A DNA stretch of 64,000 nucleotides, from NCBI GenBank assembly GCA_041690675.1, contig JAWLGU010000008.1, forward strand, positions 1-64,000, read 5' to 3'. The number at the start of each line of letters is the position of its first letter. The first letter of the stretch is position 1. A program made the translations under genes and the position numbers. The DNA is from UBA7803 sp041690675 (GTDB taxonomy: Bacteria; Pseudomonadota; Gammaproteobacteria; Pseudomonadales; Azotimanducaceae). Positions 15,482 to 24,426 of the stretch are shown here, one piece after another. Under the pieces are notes generated by a model, which did not search any database, had not been told where the DNA came from, and was given only the letters and a program-made list of their open reading frames with translations.

Positions 15482-16167
15482 TGGACGGCATTCACGACAT
15501 GGGGGGCAGGCACGGCTTCGGCGCGGTGGCGCGGGAGGCGGACGAGCCGGCGTTCCACGAGCGCTGGGAGGCGCGGGTATTCGCCGCCATGCGTGCGGCC
15601 TTCGCCCATCGCGTCATCCGCAATGCGGATCAGTTTCGGCACGCCATCGAGCGCATCGACCCCGCTGCGTATCTGACTCACGGCTACTACGGGCGCTGGC
15701 TGGGCGGGGTCGAGACCCTGCTGCGCGAGGCAGGCGTGGTGGACGAGTCCAGTATTCGGGCCCGCGTCGCTCAACTGGGAGGCGACCCCGAAGCGCCGGC
15801 GGCGGCGCGGCCCGATCCCCGGGCCGCCGCGGTGAGCTACGACCCGGCGGCGCCCGGCAGCCGGCGGGACGTTCCGGACGCTCCGCGCTTCCGCAGCGGC
15901 GCCCGGGTGCGCACCGCGTCCTTCCCGGTCCCGGGGCATACCCGCCTGCCAGCCTACGCCCGCAACCGGACCGGCACCGTCACCGCCTGCCACGGCGCGT
16001 GGGTCCTGCCGGACAGCAACGCCCATGGGCGGGGCGAACGGCCGCAGCACCTGTACACGGTGGAGTTCGCGGGGGAGGCTCTGTGGGGCGAGCACGCCGA
16101 GCCCGGGGTCACCGTGAGCCTGGATCTGTTCGAGAGCTACCTGCAGGAGGCGCCCCATGAGCCATGA
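15481..16167 (+). CDS. nthB: Nitrile hydratase subunit beta
   Basis: The beta subunit of the cytoplasmic enzyme that hydrates nitriles to amides. The 228-residue sequence begins MDGIHDMGGRHGFG, the family's hallmark, and ends with the SH3-like barrel (RFRSGARVRT...HTRLPAYARNRTGTV...YTVEFAGEALWG). It overlaps the GH78-like gene by 1 base and nthA by 11 bases. Order beta-alpha-accessory is typical for cobalt-type enzymes. No amidase, which normally processes the product, is present in the window. Confidence 0.95.
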   Translation: MDGIHDMGGRHGFGAVAREADEPAFHERWEARVFAAMRAAFAHRVIRNADQFRHAIERIDPAAYLTHGYYGRWLGGVETLLREAGVVDESSIRARVAQLGGDPEAPAAARPDPRAAAVSYDPAAPGSRRDVPDAPRFRSGARVRTASFPVPGHTRLPAYARNRTGTVTACHGAWVLPDSNAHGRGERPQHLYTVEFAGEALWGEHAEPGVTVSLDLFESYLQEAPHEP

Positions 16168-16726
16168 TCACCGGGCGATTCGCGCCGAGGCCCTGGAGTC
16201 CCTGCTCATCGAGCGGGGATGGCTGACCGCGGATGCCGTGGACGAGGTCATCGCCACCTACAACGAACGGGTCGGTCCGATGAACGGAGCCCGGGTGGTG
16301 GCGCGGGCCTGGGTCGACGCGGACTTCAAACAGCGGCTGCTGGCCGACGGCACGGCGGCGATCGCCGAGCTCGGCTTCGGCGGCGAGCAGACCGAGAAGC
16401 TGGTGGTGGTCGAGAACACCGAGCAGATTCACAACGTGGTGGTCTGCACGTTGTGCTCCTGCTATCCGTGGGCGGTGCTCGGGCTGCCGCCGCGCTGGTA
16501 CAAGGATCCCGCCTACCGGTCCCGGGTCGTGCGGGAGCCGCGCCGGGTGCTCACCGAGATGGGGGTGAAGCTGCCGCCCGCCACCCGGATCCGGGTTTGG
16601 GACTCCAGTGCCGAGGTCCGCTACATGGTGCTGCCCCGACGACCTGCCGGTACCGACGGCCTGGGCGAAGCCGAGCTGGCGGCCCGGGTGACCCGGGACT
16701 CCATGATCGGTGTGGAGGTGCTGTGA
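16157..16726 (+). CDS. nthA: Nitrile hydratase subunit alpha, cobalt type
   Basis: The 189-residue metal-binding catalytic subunit. The metal site is VCTLCSC with Cys97, Cys100 and Cys102. In this family CTLCSC marks the non-corrin cobalt enzyme, while CSLCSC marks the iron enzyme. Two of the cysteines are normally oxidised to sulfenic and sulfinic acids. The downstream stretch YPWAVLGLPPRWYKDPAYRSRVV is characteristic. It is coupled to both neighbours by overlaps. A cobalt uptake gene is not visible nearby. Confidence 0.96.
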   Translation: MSHDHRAIRAEALESLLIERGWLTADAVDEVIATYNERVGPMNGARVVARAWVDADFKQRLLADGTAAIAELGFGGEQTEKLVVVENTEQIHNVVVCTLCSCYPWAVLGLPPRWYKDPAYRSRVVREPRRVLTEMGVKLPPATRIRVWDSSAEVRYMVLPRRPAGTDGLGEAELAARVTRDSMIGVEVL

Positions 16727-17049
16727 TGGAGCTGTCGGGTGTGCTGGCCCCGCCCATGGCCAACGGCGAGGCGGTCTTCGAGGCGCCCTGGCAGGGCCGG
16801 GTGTTCGGCATGGCGCGAGCGCTGGCCGAGGCCGGCCTGTACTCCTGGGACGACTTTCGGCGATGCCTCATCGACGAGATCGCCCGGTGGGACCGGGAGC
16901 CGGAGGGCACCTACGCCTATTATGACCATTTCCTGAGGGCCCTGGAGCGCGTGCTGGCGGAGCAGGGTTTGGTCGCGCCGGCGGAGCTTGGGGCGCGGGT
17001 CGAAGCGTTTGCGGCGCGGCCGCACGGTCACGACCACCCGGCCGCCTGA
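16726..17049 (+). CDS. Nitrile hydratase accessory (activator) protein
   Basis: A 107-residue protein related to the N-terminal part of the beta subunit: FEAPWQGRVFGMARALAEAGLYSWDDFRRCLIDEIARWDRE. Small proteins of this kind (P14K/NhlE type) sit after the alpha gene and deliver cobalt to the alpha subunit by subunit exchange. The His-rich tail RPHGHDHPAA could hold metal. The start ATG overlaps the nthA stop by one base. The operon ends here and converges with selU after 18 bases. Confidence 0.9.
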   Translation: MELSGVLAPPMANGEAVFEAPWQGRVFGMARALAEAGLYSWDDFRRCLIDEIARWDREPEGTYAYYDHFLRALERVLAEQGLVAPAELGARVEAFAARPHGHDHPAA

Positions 17050-17067
17050 TCACCGCGACCCCGGCCG

Positions 17068-18096
17068 TTACTGCTGCTGCAGCCAGTCGGCCACGGTCTC
17101 GGCGCAGCCCTGCACTGCGACCCGCCCGCGTTTCGACGCGAGCTGATGATCGTACATCGGGTCGTAGTACCAGGTGAGCAGGGGCTCCACCCAGCGGCCG
17201 TGGTCGCCACCCGCGAACGAGCGATCCAGCTCGGCCTGCACGGCCTTGCGCCGGGCCCCGCCGAGCCGGCGCTCGATGCGCCGCAGGGCGTCGCTGTAGC
17301 GGGCGTGCAGGGCGCAGGGATCGATGCCGCGGGCGAGGGGCTCGCTCACGTACTCCAGCACGATGTTTGCCACCCGCCGCTCGAGGGACTCTTCCAGCAC
17401 CGCCAGGGGCACCCGCTGCATGTGCTCGTGCCAGCCCTGGGGCAGTGCCAGCCGGCCAATGGTGCGGCTCTCGTCCTCCACCACCAGACTGTCCGCGTGG
17501 TGTCGCAGGAACGCCGCCGCCAGGGCGCTCTCGAAGGCGACCGGGGGGGGCTGGGGCGTCTCCATGGCGCCGAAAGCGGAGCCCCGGTGGGCCGCCAGGC
17601 CTTCCAGGTCGAGGGCATTCGGCAGAGTCTCGAGCAGTGCGGTCTTGCCGGAGCCGGTACGCCCTCCCAGCACCAGCCAGCGCTTCGCCGCGGGCGCGTG
17701 CTCCAGCACGGCCAGGCAGATCCGGCGCAGCGCCTTGAAGCCGCCGGGAACCCGCGGCAGATCCACGCCCAGCTCGCGGAGCCAGCTCTGGACGATCTCC
17801 GAGCGCTGCCCGCCGCGCCAGCAATAGATCCAGGCGTCAGGATGGCTGCGGGCGAATTCCACCCACGCCGCTTCCCGCCTCCGGCGGACCTCGCCGCTCA
17901 CCAGGCGATGGCCCAGGGCCACCGCGGCGTCGTGTCCCGCCGTCCTGTAGGTGATGCCGACCCGGCGGCGCTCGTCGTCGTCCAGCAACGGCAGATTGAT
18001 CGCGCCGGGCACGGCCCCGCGGGCGAACTCCGCCGGAGCGCGGACGTCGAGAAACGGCGTGCCCTCCGCCAGCAGTCGTGCCAGCTCGTCCGTCAC
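17068..18096 (-). CDS. selU: tRNA 2-selenouridine synthase
   Basis: Converts 2-thiouridine to 2-selenouridine at the wobble base of certain tRNAs via a geranylated intermediate. The 342-residue protein has an N-terminal rhodanese domain with the catalytic Cys92 in YCWRGGQRS, followed by a P-loop domain with Walker A GGRTGSGKT near residue 146. This is the full YbbB/SelU layout. It overlaps the upstream Sel1-lipoprotein gene by four bases (ATGA). Its selenophosphate donor would need selD, which is not in the window. Confidence 0.95.
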   Translation of the reverse strand: MTDELARLLAEGTPFLDVRAPAEFARGAVPGAINLPLLDDDERRRVGITYRTAGHDAAVALGHRLVSGEVRRRREAAWVEFARSHPDAWIYCWRGGQRSEIVQSWLRELGVDLPRVPGGFKALRRICLAVLEHAPAAKRWLVLGGRTGSGKTALLETLPNALDLEGLAAHRGSAFGAMETPQPPPVAFESALAAAFLRHHADSLVVEDESRTIGRLALPQGWHEHMQRVPLAVLEESLERRVANIVLEYVSEPLARGIDPCALHARYSDALRRIERRLGGARRKAVQAELDRSFAGGDHGRWVEPLLTWYYDPMYDHQLASKRGRVAVQGCAETVADWLQQQ

Positions 18097-19757
18097 GGTA
18101 CCGCTTCGGAAATGGTGCGGCGGTTCCGGAAAGCCTCGAGATGCTGGCGGAGTATCTCCAGCACCTCCTGGTAGTCGCCGCTCTCCGCGGCGTCCAGCGC
18201 CTGTTCCTGCAGGGTCACCGCGCGCTCGAAGTCACCGGTGGCCGCATAGGTGGCTGCCCAGGTATCCAGGTATTCGGGCCGGCTGCGCGCGTCTTCGCTG
18301 TCCTCCATCAGCCGGTCCATGATCCGCCGCGCGTACCTCGCGCGGCGAAGATCCTGCTGATCGCTCACTGCGAGGGTCCAGGCGACTTCGTTGACGATGA
18401 TGGGATCCTCGGGCGCCGCTTCCACGGCCTGCTTGAACCAGCTCACCGCCCTGCGCACGCTGGTTTCCGTTCCGAGGCCGCGGGCGTGGAGGTTGCCGAG
18501 CAGGAGCATGGATTCGGCCTCGCCGTCCTGCGCCAGCTCCTCGAGCCATTCCAGAGCCCGCGGGTCTCCCGGCTGGTTCACGTCCCGGTCCAGCAGGAAT
18601 CGGGCGTAGCTCTTGCGGGCGAAGGCGCTGCCGGACGCCGCGGCCTTGGCGTAGTAGTCGCGGGCGGTGTCCAGGTCCCGCGGCACCACTTCACCGGCGT
18701 AGTGCAGGTGGCCGAGGAACATGGTGGCTTCGCTGTGGCCGGCGGCGGCTGCCTGTTTGAGCAGGGGCACCCCGGAAACCTTGTTCTCTTCGCCGTAATG
18801 CCCGTTCAGGTACAGCACGCCGAGGGCGTACATGGCGTCGGCGGAGCCCAGGGCGATGGCGTGCAGGTGGGTTTCCATCACCCGGTCCAACGCCTCCGCC
18901 CGGGCCGCCTCACTGGAGGCCGTGAGGGCCTGCTCCAGGTAGACCCGTGCCAGCAAGGAGTTGGCTGCCATGTTGCCAGTTCGCGACGCGGCGCGGAGCC
19001 AGTCCGCGGCGTCGTCGAGGCGCTTCTGCGACGCCAGGAACCAGCCCACCGCAGTCTGAGCGGCGCTGTCGCCCTGCCGGGCCAGATAGCCGATGAGGGT
19101 GAAGGGTGTGAAGTCGCTCTCGGCGCCGTGGCGCCCGGCCCCCTCCGCGGACGCGCTCAGGAAGTCCTGGCGCATGCTGTGGTACAGCCCTGACAGATCG
19201 AAAGACAGGTCTTTGGTGGGGCCGGTCTCCGGCCGCGCCTGCAACAGCAGCGAGAACGGCACCTCGTCGCTGCTCTGGTAGATGGATCCCACCGGGCTCC
19301 AGCCTTTGCTGATGGCGTACATGCGGGCATCCGCCGAGGTCACCGCGGGGAAAGGTCGCGCCCGGCTGCCGTCGCCTTCCGCTTCCATGGAATCGCGAAT
19401 CCGCTGCACCCAATCCCGGTGGGGCGCCGCGGCACCCGGCGATGCCACGTGCTCGTAGAACCGTGCCATGACGTGGTGGCCGGTGAGGCTGCCGTAGTAG
19501 GTGTCGAGGATGGCGGAGCCGATGGAGCCGAGCCTGAGGGGCTCGTCCTCCAGCAGGGCCAGTGCCTGGGTCTCCAGATCGCTGAGACGCTCCATGCGCG
19601 CCGGCAGGTCCGGCGCCTGCAGGAACGCTCGCCGCAGCTCGGCGGGCGCTACGGCCTCCCCCTGGTCCAGACGTTGGGTGAGCGCACCGTAGTCCGGTGG
19701 CGTGGTCTGACAGCCGAGGAGCGCCAGGGCCGTGAGGATCGGCAACAACAATCGCAT
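18093..19757 (-). CDS. Sel1/TPR-repeat lipoprotein
   Basis: A 554-residue lipoprotein. The signal peptide ends in LALLGC (lipobox, Cys about residue 15), so it is probably anchored to the outer or inner membrane facing the periplasm. Residues about 245-490 carry Sel1-like repeats (for example ADAMYALGVLYLNGHYGEENKVSGVPLLKQAAAAGH), which mediate protein contacts. I start at ATG 19757, because the in-frame ATG 30 bases earlier would spoil the signal peptide. It shares a transcript with selU by overlap, although no functional link is known. It is divergent from msrA across 71 bases. Confidence 0.85.
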   Translation of the reverse strand: MRLLLPILTALALLGCQTTPPDYGALTQRLDQGEAVAPAELRRAFLQAPDLPARMERLSDLETQALALLEDEPLRLGSIGSAILDTYYGSLTGHHVMARFYEHVASPGAAAPHRDWVQRIRDSMEAEGDGSRARPFPAVTSADARMYAISKGWSPVGSIYQSSDEVPFSLLLQARPETGPTKDLSFDLSGLYHSMRQDFLSASAEGAGRHGAESDFTPFTLIGYLARQGDSAAQTAVGWFLASQKRLDDAADWLRAASRTGNMAANSLLARVYLEQALTASSEAARAEALDRVMETHLHAIALGSADAMYALGVLYLNGHYGEENKVSGVPLLKQAAAAGHSEATMFLGHLHYAGEVVPRDLDTARDYYAKAAASGSAFARKSYARFLLDRDVNQPGDPRALEWLEELAQDGEAESMLLLGNLHARGLGTETSVRRAVSWFKQAVEAAPEDPIIVNEVAWTLAVSDQQDLRRARYARRIMDRLMEDSEDARSRPEYLDTWAATYAATGDFERAVTLQEQALDAAESGDYQEVLEILRQHLEAFRNRRTISEAVP

Positions 19758-19774
19758 GTGGGGCCTTATAGCAC

Positions 19775-19802
19775 TTGTACGGAACAAGGCGAAAGGTATG
19801 AT
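19775..19802 (+). promoter_or_regulatory. Possible msrA promoter
   Basis: TTGTAC and TATGAT are separated by 16 bases, ending 26 bases before the msrA start. The -35 box is weak. CTTGT-N5-ACAAG (19774-19788) overlaps it and could be an operator. Confidence 0.4.
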
Positions 19803-19828
19803 CGCGAGAAAACATCAGGGGTATAGAC

Positions 19829-20482
19829 ATGGGCTTGCAGCAAAAACTCCGTCTGCCGAGCCCGGAGCAGGCGCTGCGTGGCCGTGAGACCCGCATGCCG
19901 GTGCCCAGCCAGCATTACGTCACCGGCGCTCCCCTCAAGCCGCCATTCCCGGAGGGCTTGGAGCAGGCGGTCTTCGGCCTCGGCTGCTTCTGGGGAGCCG
20001 AGCGACGATTCTGGGAGACGCCGGGCGTCTTCTCCACGGCCGTGGGCTACGCCGGCGGCATCACCCCGAACCCGACCTACGAGGAGGTCTGCTCGGGGCT
20101 CACCGGCCACGCCGAGGTGGTACTGGTGGTGTTCGACCCCGCCCGCGTTGGCTACCCGGAGCTGCTGAAGGTGTTCTGGGAGTCCCACGACCCGACCCAG
20201 AGCATGCGCCAGGGCAACGACGTGGGTACCCAGTACCGCAGCGCCATCTTCACCCTGAGCGACGAGCAACAGTCGCTGGCGGAGCGGTCACGGGATCGCT
20301 ACCAGGAGGCGCTGACGGCTGCCGGATACGGGCCCATCACCACGGAGATCGCACCGGCCGGGGAGTTCTACTACGCGGAATCCTTCCACCAGCAGTATCT
20401 GGCCAAGGTGCCCGGCGGCTACTGCGGGTTGGGCGGCACCGGCGTCGGTTGCGACGTGGAGCCTCTGGTCAGGCTCGAGTGA
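19829..20482 (+). CDS. msrA: Peptide-methionine (S)-S-oxide reductase
   Basis: Repairs oxidised methionine in proteins using thioredoxin. The 217-residue sequence has the catalytic motif GCFWG (Cys53), the conserved YAGG, GHAEVV and ESHDPTQ segments, and two resolving cysteines near the C-terminus (GYCGLGGTGVGC), as in the E. coli MsrA type. There is no signal peptide, so it is cytoplasmic. It appears monocistronic. Confidence 0.96.
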   Translation: MGLQQKLRLPSPEQALRGRETRMPVPSQHYVTGAPLKPPFPEGLEQAVFGLGCFWGAERRFWETPGVFSTAVGYAGGITPNPTYEEVCSGLTGHAEVVLVVFDPARVGYPELLKVFWESHDPTQSMRQGNDVGTQYRSAIFTLSDEQQSLAERSRDRYQEALTAAGYGPITTEIAPAGEFYYAESFHQQYLAKVPGGYCGLGGTGVGCDVEPLVRLE

Positions 20483-20497
20483 CCTGCGCCGGAACGC

Positions 20498-20713
20498 TCA
20501 GTCCAGGGTGGTGCGGCGCGCGCCGCAGCGCTCGCACTGGCGGATGGTGACCAGCCGGCCCTGACGCACGTCGAACTGCTTGCGTTGATTCACCTGCCAC
20601 TTGTGGAAACCGCGCTGGCACAAGGTCCTGCCGCGCGCCCGCTGCTGGCGCTCGGCTTTCTCTTTCGCCGCTTTGCGGCGTGCCGCGTCGCGGATGGAGA
20701 CGATGTCGGACAT
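20498..20713 (-). CDS. Small zinc-ribbon-like protein
   Basis: A 71-residue basic protein, MSDIVSIRDAARRK at the N-terminus, with a helical Lys/Arg/Ala-rich first half. The second half carries C-x3-H (CQRGFH) and C-x2-C (CERCG), which could bind one zinc. The motif recalls short zinc-ribbon phage-type proteins, but I do not recognise the family. It could bind RNA or DNA given its charge. An in-frame ATG eight codons earlier is less likely. It lies tail to tail with msrA. Confidence 0.6.
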   Translation of the reverse strand: MSDIVSIRDAARRKAAKEKAERQQRARGRTLCQRGFHKWQVNQRKQFDVRQGRLVTIRQCERCGARRTTLD

Positions 20714-20879
20714 TCCCGTGGCCTCGGCGGTCGGCACCCGGCGCTGAGCTTACAGCAACTGGGGCGGAAGTTGCGCCGGGTGCCGGATGCTTTTCGAATT
20801 CAGGAAGAGACGCGCCGCCGGATTCTGGCAAAATGCCCGCTCTTGTCGCCGCTGATGGCAAGTTGCTGAGCGCTGATTC

Positions 20880-22316
20880 ATGACGTTTGGAGTGGGCATC
20901 GATTTCGGCACCACGAACTCCGCCGCCGCGGTCTACGACGGGCGGCGCGTGCTGCTGGTGCCGCTGGAGGGCGACGACCCCATCATGCCCTCCGCCACCT
21001 ACATCGACCGGGACCTCAAGACGCTCACCGGCCAGGCCGCCATCGACCGCTACATCGACGACAATACGAGCCGCACCGTGGAGATGATTCCGGAAGTCAT
21101 CGGCGGCACCAGCGCATTCGTGGAGCATGGGGACCCGGAGAACCCGGCGCCGGTGGAGACCACGACCCAGAAGATCTACGGCAAGCCTCTCATCGACAGC
21201 GGCCTGCAGGGGCGCCTGTTTCGCGGCACCAAGCGCCTGCTCGGAGACAGCCGGGTGCGCCGTTTGATGGTGTTCGATCATCCGTTCCGGCTGGTGGCGC
21301 TGATCACCCCGTTGCTGCTGCGGATCCGCAAGGCCCTGGAGGCGCAGGTTGGAGCGTGCGAGGAGGCTCACCTGGGTCATCCGGTGACGTTCGAGGGCCG
21401 CGAGGAGTTCCGCAACAAGACCGCCTTGAGCCGCCTCAGCGAGGCGTATCGGTACGCGGGCATCACCCGCCAGCATTTCTACCCCGAGCCCGTCGCCGCC
21501 GCCGTGAGCTACCTCACCGCCAACCCCGACGTGGCCGGGGAGTACGTGCTGACCCTGGACTTCGGCGGCGGCACCCTGGATTTCTGCGTGTTGAAGCGCA
21601 GCGGGGGTGCGCGCGCTCGCGGCGCTCGCTTCGAGGTGGTGACCACCCACGGCCTGGCTCTGGGCGGTGATCACATCGACCAGCGTCTGTTCCGTGAACT
21701 GCTCTTTCCCGAGCTCGGCAAAGGGGAGCGGTGGCGGCGCCGGGGCATGGACCGGGAGATCGAGACGGAGTTTCCGTTCGAGGATTACGAGGACCTGCTG
21801 CTCAACTGGGCGGTGACCTACACCCTCAATCAGAACCGCTACACCACGCCGGTGATGGAGCGGCTGGCCCAGGGTGGCCCGGGTGTGGAGAAGTTCCGGC
21901 GGCTGAACGAGCTCATTCAGCGGAACCTGAGCTACCAGGTTTTCCAGGCGATCAAGGACTTCAAGGCACGGCTTTCCTACGACGAGGAGGCGGTGCTCGA
22001 CATCCCGGAGATCGACGTGGAGATCCGTCTGCGCCGCGAACAGTTCGAGGCGCTCATCGGCGACCTGCTCGAGCGGGTGGCCGAAGCCCTGGACGAGACG
22101 CTGTTACGGGCCCGCCTGCCCGCCTCGGCCATCGGCATCGTGCTGCGCACCGGTGGCTCCAGCCTGATTCCCGCCGTCCGGCGCATTCTCGAGGAGCGCT
22201 TCGCCGATCGGGTGGTGGACCACGACCCGTTCACCAGCGTGGCCGCCGGGTTGGCCATCGCCGACTACCATCGCCTGGAGCACGACACGGATTGCGACCT
22301 GGGCGAGCGCGCCTGA
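20880..22316 (+). CDS. Hsp70-family chaperone-like ATPase, YegD type
   Basis: A 478-residue actin/Hsp70-fold ATPase lacking the substrate-binding domain. Nucleotide-site motifs are IDFGTTNSA (phosphate 1), LTLDFGGGTLDF (phosphate 2) and VLRTGGSSLIPAVRRIL (adenosine). The length and the long insert (about residues 60-120) match the E. coli YegD group rather than DnaK. No DnaJ or GrpE partner is near. It is convergent with the Nudix gene, with no space between the stops. Confidence 0.88.
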   Translation: MTFGVGIDFGTTNSAAAVYDGRRVLLVPLEGDDPIMPSATYIDRDLKTLTGQAAIDRYIDDNTSRTVEMIPEVIGGTSAFVEHGDPENPAPVETTTQKIYGKPLIDSGLQGRLFRGTKRLLGDSRVRRLMVFDHPFRLVALITPLLLRIRKALEAQVGACEEAHLGHPVTFEGREEFRNKTALSRLSEAYRYAGITRQHFYPEPVAAAVSYLTANPDVAGEYVLTLDFGGGTLDFCVLKRSGGARARGARFEVVTTHGLALGGDHIDQRLFRELLFPELGKGERWRRRGMDREIETEFPFEDYEDLLLNWAVTYTLNQNRYTTPVMERLAQGGPGVEKFRRLNELIQRNLSYQVFQAIKDFKARLSYDEEAVLDIPEIDVEIRLRREQFEALIGDLLERVAEALDETLLRARLPASAIGIVLRTGGSSLIPAVRRILEERFADRVVDHDPFTSVAAGLAIADYHRLEHDTDCDLGERA

Positions 22317-22922
22317 TCAAAGCTCCGCCGGCGGTCGCCACTCGGGGTCCAGCGCGGCGAACAGGGATTTCAGCATTCGGTAGGTGAGACCCCAGACGAA
22401 GTGGCCCCCGGCCAGGCGATAGCCATTGAACACGGTGGGCACGCCGGCCATGGATCGGGTTTCCGTGTCGTGCAAGCGATTGCTGGCGAGCACCCGCAGG
22501 GGAGCCCAGACCACCTCCTGCACCTCGAAATTGGGGGTGCACGTCGGCTCGCCGCTCACCGCGAAGACGTGGGGCGCGATGAGCATGTCCAGGCTGCGGC
22601 CCCGGGCCATGGCGCGCAGCTGGTCCAGCGGGCCCAGATACTGGCTGTCGGCGAGGTCGAGACCGACCTCCTCCAGGGTCTCCCGCTCGGCGGCTGCCCG
22701 CAGATCGGCATCGTGGGGCTCCCGGTGCCCGCCGGGGAAGGCCATGTGGCCGGACCACGGATCGCCGGCCTTGTCGGCGCGTTTGATGAACAGCACGTCG
22801 GGGCCGTGCTCCGCGTCGCGCAGGATCACGGCCACCGCCGCTTCGCGCGGCGTGCCCGTTATCTCCACCCGTTGCGGCGCGTGGGCCGCCAGGCGATCGC
22901 GTATGAAGGTCAAGCCGTACAC
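22317..22922 (-). CDS. Nudix hydrolase, CoA pyrophosphatase-like
   Basis: About 201 residues with a complete Nudix box (GGHREPHDADLRAAAERETLEEVGL; G-x5-E-x7-REUxEExGU) and an upstream FIKR...WSGHMAFPGG segment that is typical of the CoA/acyl-CoA pyrophosphatase (NudL/Nudt7) branch. No ATG is usable. GTG 22922 or TTG 22913 are the candidates, and the first seven residues are therefore uncertain. It is divergent from the thioesterase gene with only 39 bases between them. The two may handle CoA esters together. Confidence 0.85.
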   Translation of the reverse strand: MYGLTFIRDRLAAHAPQRVEITGTPREAAVAVILRDAEHGPDVLFIKRADKAGDPWSGHMAFPGGHREPHDADLRAAAERETLEEVGLDLADSQYLGPLDQLRAMARGRSLDMLIAPHVFAVSGEPTCTPNFEVQEVVWAPLRVLASNRLHDTETRSMAGVPTVFNGYRLAGGHFVWGLTYRMLKSLFAALDPEWRPPAEL

Positions 22923-22961
22923 AACTTCTATATGATAGGCGCTCGCTGGAACCGAGGCTGC

Positions 22962-23405
22962 ATGATGTCCAAGCCGATTCGCGAAAGCACGGACCACCGG
23001 GAGAACGGGTGCTTCGTGTGTGGCCCTGCCAACCCCGTGGGCCTGGGGGTGCGATTTCGCATCGAGGACGGCGTCTGCGTCGGCGAGTTTACCCCCGGCC
23101 GGGCCCATCGCGGCTACGACTCGCTGACTCACGGCGGCATCATCTTCAGCCTCCTCGACGACGTCATGGCCAACTGGCTGTGGCTCCAGGGGCACGTCAG
23201 CTTCACCGCCAAGGCGGAGATCCGCTATCGCTCGCAGCTGCCGCTGGGGACTCCGGTGCGTCTGGAAGGCCGCTGCGTCCGCCGCAAGGGACGGCTGGCG
23301 CAGATGCTGGGCCGGGTGGTCCGCAAGGATGACGGGGAGGTGGTGGCGGAGGCTACGGGGTCGTTCATGGTGACCGCCGAAATCCCGCCCGATGCTTATC
23401 GCTGA
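22962..23405 (+). CDS. Hotdog-fold thioesterase, PaaI-like
   Basis: A 147-residue single hotdog domain with DSLTHGGIIFSLLDDVMANW, which holds the family HGG motif and the acidic catalytic region. It probably hydrolyses an acyl-CoA. CFVCGPANPVGLGVRF at the N-terminus matches PaaI/UPF0152-like thioesterases. Two adjacent ATG codons are possible starts. Its stop overlaps the convergent epoxide hydrolase by 10 bases. Confidence 0.85.
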   Translation: MMSKPIRESTDHRENGCFVCGPANPVGLGVRFRIEDGVCVGEFTPGRAHRGYDSLTHGGIIFSLLDDVMANWLWLQGHVSFTAKAEIRYRSQLPLGTPVRLEGRCVRRKGRLAQMLGRVVRKDDGEVVAEATGSFMVTAEIPPDAYR

Positions 23406-24355
23406 CGGCCCATGGCCGAGGGCTGACGCCTCATCCACTCCAGCATCAGTGCGATGGTCTCCTCGGGCATCTCCTGCTGAATCCAGTGGCCGCAGGGCAG
23501 GGTGTGGATCTCGACGTTGGGCACGTGCTCCTGGAGGTCCGGGCTCGCGGGCACCATGTCGTACTGGCCGTAGATCATCAGCGCCGGCTGATCGACCCGC
23601 TGCGGCACCTCCGCGGTGGTTTCCCAGTTGCGGGTGAAGTTGCGGTACCAGTTGATTCCGCCGGTGAAGCCGGAGTGGCGGAAGCTGTCGACGAAGACTC
23701 GCAGCTCCTCCTCGCTCATGAGCGGATCTCCCGGCGCATCCTGGGCGGCGGCCAGATTGATCAGGGCCATCCCGGGCGTTGGCGCGCGGGGGGGCGCCAG
23801 CCATTGCCGGGTGCGGTAGAGGTTGCGCAGCAGAGTCTCGACGTTGGCGTCGAACACGGCGTCCGCCACCCCGGGCTGCCGGTTGAAGTGAACGATGTAG
23901 AAGTCCCCGCCGAGCTGCTCTTCCCAGAAGCTCACCCAGTCCTTCGGGCCGCGGCGGAGAAACGGCACGCTCATGTTGATCACGGCGCGCACGCGGCCGG
24001 GATGCAGCATGGCCAGGTTCCACACCACGATGGCGCCCCAGTCGTGCCCCACGAAGATCGCGTCGTCGTAGCCGAAGTGGTCCAGCAGGCCGGTGAGATC
24101 TCCGCATAGATGATGGATGTCGTATGCCGTCACGTCGGCGGGGCGACTCGAGCGGCCGTAGCCGCGCTGGTTGGGGGCGATGACGTGATAGCCGGCGTCC
24201 GCCAGCGCGGGGATCTGATGGCGCCAGGAATAGGCGATCTCCGGGAACCCGTGGCAGAGCACCACCGGGCCGGCGCCATCCGGGGCCCCGGCGGTGAACG
24301 TTTCCAGCGTGGCATCGCCGACGTCGATGAAGGTGGGATCGGGAAACGGGGTCAC
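23396..24355 (-). CDS. Alpha/beta-hydrolase, probable epoxide hydrolase
   Basis: A 319-residue cytoplasmic hydrolase. HGFPE forms the oxyanion-hole motif. GHDWGA carries the nucleophilic Asp typical of epoxide hydrolases and haloalkane dehalogenases. QYDMV and CGHWIQQE hold the acid and the His. The cap domain contains WYRNFTRNW, whose Tyr fits an epoxide-opening residue. Epoxide hydrolase is preferred over dehalogenase because of that Tyr-rich cap, but activity is not proven by sequence. Confidence 0.85.
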   Translation of the reverse strand: MTPFPDPTFIDVGDATLETFTAGAPDGAGPVVLCHGFPEIAYSWRHQIPALADAGYHVIAPNQRGYGRSSRPADVTAYDIHHLCGDLTGLLDHFGYDDAIFVGHDWGAIVVWNLAMLHPGRVRAVINMSVPFLRRGPKDWVSFWEEQLGGDFYIVHFNRQPGVADAVFDANVETLLRNLYRTRQWLAPPRAPTPGMALINLAAAQDAPGDPLMSEEELRVFVDSFRHSGFTGGINWYRNFTRNWETTAEVPQRVDQPALMIYGQYDMVPASPDLQEHVPNVEIHTLPCGHWIQQEMPEETIALMLEWMRRQPSAMGRQR

Positions 24356-24426
24356 TCGGAGACTCCTGAGGCGAAGGCACTAGCCTACGCGGTACACTGG
24401 CCGCAGACCAGGCGCGAGGCGGCATC

